A stretch of DNA of 6,405 nucleotides from Alphaproteobacteria bacterium (GTDB taxonomy: Bacteria; Pseudomonadota; Alphaproteobacteria; Rhizobiales; Hyphomicrobiaceae), in the NCBI GenBank assembly GCA_005888525.1, contig VBAB01000331.1, forward strand, positions 1 through 6,405, in the 5' to 3' direction. A program made the translations under genes and the position numbers. The notes under the pieces are model-generated. The model was not told where the DNA came from and searched no databases. It saw only the letters and a list, made by a program, of their open reading frames with translations. Positions 1-6,405 of this stretch are shown one piece after another; the stretch's first letter is position 1; every line of letters begins with the position of its first letter.

Positions 1-2087
<2,087 letters not shown>

Positions 2088-2104
2088 TGACACCACCCCA
2101 GGGT

Positions 2105-2227
2105 GTCATCCCGGGGCTTGTCCCCGGGACCCAGCCCTCCACGAGTGCCGCTCGTATCGATTGTGCAAGACCGCTGCCGTGTGCAATCTGCGGCACGATG
2201 GATCCCGGGCATAAAGTCCGGGATGAC
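2105..2227. repeat. Palindromic intergenic element, copy 1 (GTCATCCCGG termini)
   Basis: The element begins GTCATCCCGG and ends with its exact reverse complement CCGGGATGAC. Each end also folds locally. TCCCGGGG (2109-2116) pairs with CCCCGGGA (2122-2129) across a 5-nt loop. ATCCCGG (2202-2208) pairs with CCGGGAT (2218-2224). The same termini recur in the copy at 2712-2827. It resembles the abundant palindromic intergenic elements of alphaproteobacteria, though no named family is assigned. It lies between the divergent starts of dnaE2 and the hicB-like gene, only 18 bp ahead of the dnaE2 ATG, so it would be in any dnaE2 leader transcript and may fold there. Confidence 0.85.
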
Positions 2228-2229
2228 CG

Positions 2230-2257
2230 TTGAGCGGCTGATAAGTTTGGCTAACGT
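2230..2257 (+). promoter_or_regulatory. Possible weak sigma70 promoter for the solo hicB-like gene
   Basis: TTGAGC at 2230-2235 and TAACGT at 2252-2257 are separated by 16 bp. They lie about 30 bp ahead of the hicB-like start and just outside palindromic element copy 1. Both hexamers depart from consensus, so this is only the best candidate in the short leader. Confidence 0.22.
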
Positions 2258-2287
2258 CTTTGAACTGTGACGCGGAGTGCCGCAGCG

Positions 2288-2698
2288 ATGCCGATGCATT
2301 ACGTAGCTGTCATCGAGAAAGAGCCGGACAGCGCCTTCGGCGTATGGCTCCCGGACGTCGAGGGATGCTTCTCGGCTGGCGACACGGTGGAAGAGGCAGT
2401 CGCGAATGCTGCGGTGGCGCTGCGTCAACATGTGGAGGCTGTCGAGAGCGCAGGCCGACGAGTTTCCCCGGCACGTTCCATAGACGAGGTTCTGCTCGAG
2501 GAGGATGTGGCCGCGTCCGTTGAGACCGGAGCCGTGCTGTTCGCCGTTCCCCTGCTTGCCGATGCCGGTCGGACGGTGCGGCTCAATATCTCGCTCGACA
2601 AGGCACTGGTCGATCGGATCGATGCTGCTGCTGCCGCGAGAGGCCTCACGCGCTCCGCCTTTCTGGCCCAGGCGGCGAGAGAGAAAATCGGCGGCTGA
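2288..2698 (+). CDS. Solo HicB-family antitoxin-like protein with C-terminal ribbon-helix-helix domain
   Basis: The 136-residue protein opens with MPMHYVAVIEKEPDSAFGVW, followed by LPDVEGCFSAGDT at 21-33. This is the HicB pattern of a partial RNase H-like fold with the P-D/G-C-x-S-x-G-D-T turn. A helix follows, and a ribbon-helix-helix DNA-binding segment at about 96-130 (TVRLNISLDKALVDRID, then GLTRSAFLAQAA). HicB proteins normally bind and block the HicA mRNA interferase and repress their own operon. No HicA-like frame is adjacent on either strand, so this is an orphan antitoxin or stand-alone regulator. I chose ATG 2288 because GGAG at 2274-2277 lies 10 nt upstream. ATG 2294 (protein MHYVAV...) and GTG 2267 are alternatives. 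The gene is antisense to the direction of the imuAB-dnaE2 cassette and sits between two matching palindromic elements. Function beyond the family is not established. Confidence 0.85.
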   Translation: MPMHYVAVIEKEPDSAFGVWLPDVEGCFSAGDTVEEAVANAAVALRQHVEAVESAGRRVSPARSIDEVLLEEDVAASVETGAVLFAVPLLADAGRTVRLNISLDKALVDRIDAAAAARGLTRSAFLAQAAREKIGG

Positions 2699-2711
2699 TT
2701 GTGCCTCGGCT

Positions 2712-2827
2712 GTCATCCCGGCCGGAGCGCGCATGCGCGGAGAGCCGGGACCCAGGGGCCTGGCAAGGCGCGCGTGCAATCTGGCCCTGGGTCCCGGATA
2801 TTTCGCTGCACGAAATTCCGGGATGAC
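2712..2827. repeat. Palindromic intergenic element, copy 2 (GTCATCCCGG termini)
   Basis: The copy has the same 10-bp terminal inverted repeat as at 2105-2227 (11 bp here, counting T2711 and A2828). Internally, CCGGGACCCAGGGGCC (2745-2760) pairs with GGCCCTGGGTCCCGG (2783-2797) with one bulged base, and CGCGCATGCGCG is a 12-bp perfect palindrome near 2727-2738. The element fills the gap between the convergent ends of the hicB-like gene (2698) and imuB (2836), where it could act as a bidirectional transcription barrier. It has no T-tract, so a classical intrinsic terminator is not claimed. Confidence 0.85.
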
Positions 2828-2835
2828 ACCGCGCC

Positions 2836-4527
2836 TCATCCGAACACCCCGTGTACGAACCATTGCGGGGTGGGGCCGCCTCGCCCGTAGAGGCCGGCAC
2901 GGTAGAGCCAGAAACGGCGCCCCTCCACATCCTCAACCACGTAATAATCGCGCGTCCGCTCGGCCGTCCGGCGCCACCACTCCGGCGTGATGCGCTCCGG
3001 GCCTTGCGCCTCGGCCACCTGATGCAGCACGCCGCGCCAGCGGAAATGCCGCGGCGGGCCGTCGGGCACCACCGCCAGCACGTCGGCCGCCTCGGGGCGC
3101 TCCAGCAGGAGCAGCGGGCGGGCAGGCATGGGGGCCCCCTCTCCCCACTCTTCAGTGGGGAGAGGGTTAGGGTTAGGGTGAGGGGCAGCTACAAGCGCCG
3201 GAGCAAGCACCTGCCCCTCACCCCGACCCTCTCCCCGTGAAGAACGGGGAGAGGGAGAAGAACGGCGAGAAGCGGCGGCAGGCCGCGCGCGCACGGCGCG
3301 CTCGGGGATATGGCTCTGCCGGGGATGCAGCTGCCGCACGGCGCCTCTGCCAAGGCGCTGCTGCAGCCGGTCGATCAGCCGCGCCAGCTCCTCGGGCGGG
3401 ATGTTGGCTTCGCCGACGGCAAGTCGGTCCTGGCGCTCAGCCAGGCTCTCGGCAACCAGCACGTGCACGGCCGCCGCCTCGAAGCCGAAGTCGGCTTCGA
3501 GCTCGCTCCCGAGACGATGGAGACGCAGGCCGATCAGCTGGGCGATATGCCGGGCATCCCGGCTCGGTGCCGCCAGCCCCAGGTCCAGCGACACCACCTC
3601 TGCATCGTTCAAGAGACGCGTCTTCGACACGACTCGGAACAACAGCAGCCGCAGCAGGCGGGCGCCGACGGCATCGCGCTCCAGGTCGCGGGCGAGAGCC
3701 TCGAGCAGTTGCGTTGCCGCCTCCAGCACGTGCTCCTGGGCCATGATCGGCTCGACGAAGGCGGCCTGCGCGCGATAGACCGGTGGCTCCACCACGGGCA
3801 CCAGCGGCTCCGGCGCATGCCCCAGCGCCTGGTCGAGCCGGCGCAGGAGCTCCGCCTGGAAGCGCGCGGCAAAGGGCGCGCGCGGCTGGTGCATCACCTC
3901 GCCGATCCGGCGCAGGCCCAGCCGGCGCATGAGAAGCAGGCCATCCTCGCCGAGGCGGAGCGCGGCGAGTGGCAGGGCTTGCAGGGCCGCCCTCTCGTCG
4001 CCCGAGGCAACGATGGTGGCGTCCCTCGCGCCATGACGGGCAACCGCCCAGGCAGCCCCCGCCGTATCGGCGATCGCCGTGCGCGGGAAAAGCCCGAAGG
4101 CCCTGAGGCGGGTGCTCAGATTGGCCAGCAGCCGCTCCTCCCCGCCGAACAGATGCGCACAGCCCGTGATGTCGAGGAACAACCCGTCGGCGCCGCTCGA
4201 CTCGTCCCAAGGTGCCGCTATGGGCGTATAGCGCAGGCACCAGAGCGCCAGCCGGCGCAAGGCGGCCGCATCGGCGGTAGGGTCGGCATCGCGTGTCTGC
4301 AGCTCGCGGACCTTGGAGCGGGCGTTGGAGAGAAGCTCTCCCTCCACGAGGCCGCCGGCTCGGGCGGCCCGGTTGAGCGAGACGATGCGTGCACCGCCCT
4401 TGCCCGGGGCAATGAGCACCAGCGGCCGGCGCTGATCCAGCGTGTCAGCCGGCGAGCCGGATGCCGGAACGCTCAGCAGGCGCGCGATCGGCCACGCCCT
4501 CAACCAAACAGAAACGATGCGCGACAT
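2836..4527 (-). CDS. imuB: ImuB, Y-family polymerase-like mutasome adaptor, with an in-frame repeat insertion
   Basis: ImuB links ImuA and DnaE2 to the sliding clamp during damage-induced mutagenesis and is thought not to polymerise itself. The 563-residue protein starts MSRIVSVWLRAWPIARLL; the canonical Y-family D-x-x-F-F metal motif is absent there, as is normal for ImuB. DGLFLDITGCAHLFGGE (114-130) is the palm segment. A thumb-like region follows at about 185-235, and then SHIPERAV (405-412), a hallmark of ImuB. ERQDRLAV near 364-371 could be the clamp-binding motif (inference). The C-terminal domain, about 490-560 (FRWRGVLHQV, TPEWWRR, RDYYVVED), matches the DUF6504-type end of ImuB. Residues about 425-464 are encoded by a palindromic repeat and are low complexity. 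The start at ATG 4525-4527 is chosen over an upstream ATG at 4731 because the protein then begins at the family's first strand; GAGTGGG lies just upstream. It overlaps imuA by 83 nt, which implies translational coupling. Confidence 0.94.
   Translation of the reverse strand: MSRIVSVWLRAWPIARLLSVPASGSPADTLDQRRPLVLIAPGKGGARIVSLNRAARAGGLVEGELLSNARSKVRELQTRDADPTADAAALRRLALWCLRYTPIAAPWDESSGADGLFLDITGCAHLFGGEERLLANLSTRLRAFGLFPRTAIADTAGAAWAVARHGARDATIVASGDERAALQALPLAALRLGEDGLLLMRRLGLRRIGEVMHQPRAPFAARFQAELLRRLDQALGHAPEPLVPVVEPPVYRAQAAFVEPIMAQEHVLEAATQLLEALARDLERDAVGARLLRLLLFRVVSKTRLLNDAEVVSLDLGLAAPSRDARHIAQLIGLRLHRLGSELEADFGFEAAAVHVLVAESLAERQDRLAVGEANIPPEELARLIDRLQQRLGRGAVRQLHPRQSHIPERAVRARPAAASRRSSPSPRSSRGEGRGEGQVLAPALVAAPHPNPNPLPTEEWGEGAPMPARPLLLLERPEAADVLAVVPDGPPRHFRWRGVLHQVAEAQGPERITPEWWRRTAERTRDYYVVEDVEGRRFWLYRAGLYGRGGPTPQWFVHGVFG
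3137..3255. repeat. Double-hairpin palindromic repeat inserted within imuB
   Basis: The left hairpin is CCCTCTCCCCACT (3137-3149) pairing perfectly with 3154-3166 across a 4-nt loop. The right hairpin is CCCTCTCCCCGT (3227-3238) pairing perfectly with 3244-3255 across a 5-nt loop. The inner flanks are also near-perfect inverted copies: GGGTTAGGGTGAGGGGCAG (ending near 3188) against CTGCCCCTCACCCCGACCC (starting near 3211). The element is therefore two head-to-head copies of a CCCTCACCC...CCCTCTCCCC hairpin unit around a centre of about 22 bp. It is translated without a stop in the imuB frame as a Ser/Arg/Gly/Glu/Pro-rich stretch, including RGEGRGEG and PNPNPLPTEEWGEG. Confidence 0.9.
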
Positions 4528-5398
4528 GGTCCCACTCGATAAGCCACTGGCCCGTACGTCCGTTGCGGCAGCGCTCCAGCGCCACATGCCATCGCGGGTG
4601 CGCGAACGCGCCGAAGCGGTCGAGGGCCGCCGGTGCGGAGGCGATGCGCCAGCGCGTGGCCGCGGCGCTCGTGCTGGTCGCGCTGGAGCTGCGTAGGAGC
4701 ACGAGCGGCGTGGCATGGGTGGCGGCGGCAAGGTTCAGCCGGCGGCTCGTGGTCAGATCGAGACCACCCGCGATGGCGCCGACGACCATGGCCGGTCGCG
4801 CTGGTGATCGCAGCGCCTCCTCGAGCGCCCACAGCGCGTCCTTGTCGCTCTTCGTCTCTACCAGCAGCAGGCGACCGGCATCGAGGCCGAGTTGGACGAG
4901 CCCGTGGCCATAGGGCGTGCCGAAATCCGCCAGGCAGCGCCGTTGAGCGACGAGCACGGCGAAGCCGGGACGCAACCGCAGCGCTACAGCCGTCGAGGCG
5001 AAGAGGAAACCGAACGCCGCCGGACGGTCGCCATGGACCGTCGCGGCGATCTCGTGCAGCACGCCGCAGGCGAGGCCGGGACCAGGGAGATGGGCATGCA
5101 TCTGCGGCACGCCGAGCGACAGGTGCGCCGGCGGCCCCGGATGCGCGCGCTCCAGCTTCGCCATGCCGCGCCGTAGGGCCGCGATGCGCGCGGCTTTCAC
5201 AGTATCTCGATGGCGCGGAAGCAAATCCTCCAGCCGAGCCGACGAAGGGAGAGGAATGGGGTCAGACCCTCGGTACGCCACTTCGTCTCGTCTGACCCCA
5301 TAGCCGATCTTATGCCCCCCGGCCCCCTCACCCCAAGGGAGGAGGGCGCCGCGCGCGTCTGGCGCGGGAGGAAGCGTTTTTCTTTGGATAGAACGCAT
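4445..5398 (-). CDS. imuA: ImuA, RecA-like SOS mutasome protein; true start uncertain
   Basis: ImuA is the accessory protein encoded ahead of ImuB in damage-inducible imuA-imuB-dnaE2 cassettes, distantly related to RecA/SulA. The open frame gives 317 residues. The conserved part begins about residue 67 (VKAARIAALRRGMAKLE) and continues through LGVPQMHAHLPGPGLACG and LHEIAA (94-118), GLVQLGLDAGRLLLVETKSD (166-185) and ARPAMVVGAI (200-209) to a C-terminal strand region QWLIEWD. No Walker A P-loop is seen, as expected for this family. Residues 1-66 are largely encoded by repeats (a REP-like hairpin and a CCCCTCACCC fragment). The first in-frame ATG after the upstream stop (5405-5407) is 5396-5398. 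GTG at 5198-5200 would give 251 residues, closer to the usual family length, and GTG at 5279-5281 is another option. No start has a convincing ribosome site. The 5398 start fits the promoter, with a leader of about 44 nt. Confidence 0.9.
   Translation of the reverse strand: MRSIQRKTLPPAPDARGALLPWGEGAGGHKIGYGVRRDEVAYRGSDPIPLPSSARLEDLLPRHRDTVKAARIAALRRGMAKLERAHPGPPAHLSLGVPQMHAHLPGPGLACGVLHEIAATVHGDRPAAFGFLFASTAVALRLRPGFAVLVAQRRCLADFGTPYGHGLVQLGLDAGRLLLVETKSDKDALWALEEALRSPARPAMVVGAIAGGLDLTTSRRLNLAAATHATPLVLLRSSSATSTSAAATRWRIASAPAALDRFGAFAHPRWHVALERCRNGRTGQWLIEWDHVAHRFCLVEGVADRAPAERSGIRLAG
5256..5301. repeat. REP-like hairpin (ATGGGGTCAGAC arms) in the imuA 5' region
   Basis: ATGGGGTCAGAC (5256-5267) and GTCTGACCCCAT (5290-5301) form a perfect 12-bp stem with a 22-nt loop. 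GGGGTCAGACCC-type motifs are common in REP elements of proteobacteria. It falls inside the long imuA reading frame, at residues about 33-48, or in the leader if translation starts at GTG 5198-5200. Confidence 0.75.
5314..5347. repeat. Partial CCCCTCACCCC repeat fragment in the imuA 5' region
   Basis: The GGCCCCCTCACCCCAAGGG segment resembles one arm of the repeat unit found inside imuB at 3137-3255 (CCCCTCACCC core). It is not part of a full hairpin here. In the imuA frame it is read as ALLPWGEGAGG, which recalls the WGEGA read from the imuB copy. This is a degenerate partial match only. Confidence 0.45.
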
Positions 5399-5448
5399 GT
5401 GAAATCAGAGGCTTGACCGGATCGGATTGATATTCAAGTCGCGATTGG

Positions 5449-5477
5449 ATTATAAGAACAAAAAAGGAACAAGTCAA
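5449..5477 (-). promoter_or_regulatory. sigma70 promoter of the imuA-imuB(-dnaE2) operon
   Basis: Read on the minus strand, TTGACT (5472-5477) and TATAAT (5449-5454) are separated by exactly 17 bp. That is a near-perfect housekeeping promoter with a full-consensus -10 box. Transcription would begin near 5442, leaving a leader of about 44 nt to ATG 5398. The spacer contains the LexA box, so an otherwise strong promoter would be shut off when LexA is bound. Confidence 0.85.
5456..5470 (-). promoter_or_regulatory. LexA operator (SOS box), GTTC-N7-GTTC
   Basis: The plus strand reads GAACAAAAAAGGAAC. On the minus strand this is GTTC, seven bases, GTTC, the direct-repeat LexA box established for Alphaproteobacteria. 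It lies wholly inside the 17-bp spacer between the -35 and -10 hexamers of the imuA promoter. LexA binding would therefore exclude RNA polymerase directly. It is about 120 bp ahead of the divergent hicA-hicB-like gene, so a direct effect on that gene is less certain. Confidence 0.9.
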
Positions 5478-5590
5478 CCAAGTACCGAGTGGCGCATGGG
5501 AGTCGACATGCAACACCAATTCCTGCCTTGCATAGTTTGCAGAAGAAGGACTCCATTTTTTGATTCGCATGCGGTATCATCTGTAGTACT

Positions 5591-6403
5591 ATGACGCCAA
5601 GAAAATTAGCAAAGCTCAAGCAGGAGCTAGCTAGCTTTCGCCGTTCACAGGCGAAGGCCGCCGACCTTGAAAGCTTGGCAAGCCGCCTTGGGCGAAAACA
5701 GGTCAAGCGCGGCAAAGAACCAACGTGGGAAAGCTTGGAATTTAATGAGCTTTTTCCACTTGCAATTCCTCATCATGGAGGAAGGGACCTACCCATTGGT
5801 ACCCGGAGAAACATCTTAGATCAGCTCGAACACGATGTGTTTGCGTGGGAAAAACGGCTCGATCAGGAGAAGATGACGAGCGCGACGACGGAGAGACAGA
5901 TGTCAGCGGCGGCACCGGGTGAATACCTTAAGCGGCCATACGGTCGTGTGGTCGTGCCTGAACCCGACGGCACGTTTCGGGCAGAAATCATGGAGTTTCC
6001 GGGATGCATTGCGACCGGCGACACGGCTGCGGAAGCACTCGCGAGCCTAGAGAATGTCGCAGAAAGCTGGCTGGAAGCCACTATCGCTAGGGGGCAGCAT
6101 GTCCCTGAACCGATCGAGGGCGGGGGCTTCAGCGGCAAGCTTGTCGTGCGACTGGGCAGGGATCTGCACCGGAGGGCTGCGCATATGGCCGCCCATGAGG
6201 ATGTCAGCCTGAACCAGTTCATCGTCAGCAGCGTTGCCGAGCACGTCGGAGGCCGGCTGGCGGTTGGCCAAATGCTTCGGATGGCTACTCTTCCAAGTCT
6301 CACAACCGCTTTCGTGTATCCGGGGCAATTGTCTAACTGGCTCCCCTACGGGCCTCCCTTCATTCGGTCTACAAGTCCCGTGACGGAGCAGATTGATGCC
6401 TGA
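5591..6403 (+). CDS. HicA-like/HicB-like toxin-antitoxin in one continuous frame
   Basis: One frame of 270 residues combines two modules that are normally separate genes. Residues 1-94 (LASRLGRKQVKRGKEPTWES, then LAIPHHGGRDLPIGTRRNIL at 57-76) match the pattern of HicA-type mRNA interferases, with the Pro-His/Gly-T-x-x-x-I-L signature. The classical G-S-H-H catalytic motif is not visible; the equivalent place reads GKEPTWES, so toxicity is uncertain. Residues about 104-180 (RPYGRVVVPEPDGTFRAEIM, then FPGCIATGDTAAEAL) are HicB-like. GFSGKLVVRLGRDLHRRA through VSLNQFIVSSVAEHVG (179-220) is a ribbon-helix-helix domain, followed by a tail of about 50 residues I do not recognise. ATG 5591 has no clear ribosome site. 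Internal ATG 5900 (Met104) does, and ATG 5873 is also possible. The product may be a fusion, or separate antitoxin may arise by internal initiation. The first part is visibly less GC-rich than its neighbours, suggesting acquisition. Confidence 0.82.
   Translation: MTPRKLAKLKQELASFRRSQAKAADLESLASRLGRKQVKRGKEPTWESLEFNELFPLAIPHHGGRDLPIGTRRNILDQLEHDVFAWEKRLDQEKMTSATTERQMSAAAPGEYLKRPYGRVVVPEPDGTFRAEIMEFPGCIATGDTAAEALASLENVAESWLEATIARGQHVPEPIEGGGFSGKLVVRLGRDLHRRAAHMAAHEDVSLNQFIVSSVAEHVGGRLAVGQMLRMATLPSLTTAFVYPGQLSNWLPYGPPFIRSTSPVTEQIDA
5890..5902 (+). promoter_or_regulatory. Internal ribosome binding site and start for the HicB-like module
   Basis: GGAG at 5890-5893 lies 6 nt ahead of ATG 5900-5902 (Met104 of the long frame), right where the HicB-like module begins. 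A second site, AGGAG at 5865-5869, precedes ATG 5873 with a tight 3-nt gap. These signals are better than anything in front of ATG 5591. They support separate translation of a 167-residue antitoxin. Confidence 0.5.
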
Positions 6404-6405
6404 GG

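Noticed and set aside
2712..2827. Classical rho-independent terminator between hicB and imuB
   Set aside because: The hairpins are strong but no T-tract follows on either strand. The element matches the copy at 2105-2227, so it is recorded as a repeat.
3164..3180. Telomere-like GGGTTAGGGTTAGGG run
   Set aside because: It is part of the arm of the bacterial palindromic repeat inside imuB, and the opposite arm carries the inverted counterpart.
3310..4542. A 410-codon plus-strand open frame opposite imuB
   Set aside because: It is an antisense shadow of imuB, with no recognisable domain and no ribosome site. ImuB hallmarks are continuous on the minus strand.
4528..4731. N-terminal extension of imuB to ATG 4731
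   Set aside because: The 68 extra residues are low complexity, lie wholly within imuA and precede the normal ImuB start MSRIVSVWLRAW.

Overview
The window carries an alphaproteobacterial SOS mutagenesis cassette, imuA-imuB-dnaE2, read leftward on the minus strand. Two rightward genes of the HicA/HicB family sit around and inside it, and several families of palindromic repeats are present. Three things point to a high-GC alphaproteobacterium, probably Hyphomicrobiales: strongly GC-biased third codon positions, a LexA box of the GTTC-N7-GTTC type, and repeats with GTCATCCCGG termini and with CCCTCACCC/CCCTCTCCCC cores. The genus cannot be fixed from this window.

Layout from right to left along the cassette. 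5399-5590 is an AT-rich divergent control region. It holds a near-consensus minus-strand sigma70 promoter (TTGACT, 17-bp spacer, TATAAT) whose spacer contains a complete LexA operator. imuA (5398 to 4445, start uncertain) overlaps imuB (4527 to 2836) by 83 nt. dnaE2 starts at 2087 and runs out of the left edge after 695 intact codons. ImuA, ImuB and DnaE2 (ImuC) normally work together as a damage-inducible translesion 'mutasome': DnaE2 polymerises, ImuB is a catalytically altered Y-family adaptor, and ImuA is a RecA-like accessory protein.

Between imuB and dnaE2 lies about 750 bp that does not belong to the cassette. A solo hicB-like gene (2288-2698) points the opposite way and is bracketed by two palindromic elements (2105-2227 and 2712-2827) with identical 10-bp terminal inverted repeats. 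A second repeat family has inserted in frame into imuB (3137-3255), adding about 40 low-complexity residues. A REP-like hairpin plus a repeat fragment make up most of the first 66 codons of the longest imuA frame.

Right of the divergent promoter, 5591-6403 is a single uninterrupted frame. Its first ~94 codons look like a HicA-type toxin and the remainder like a HicB antitoxin with a ribbon-helix-helix domain. A good internal ribosome binding site before Met104 suggests that the antitoxin may also be made separately.

The most notable points are the promoter/LexA-box architecture, the stop-free hicA-hicB frame, the repeat-derived segment inside ImuB, and the splitting of the cassette by hicB and its flanking repeats.
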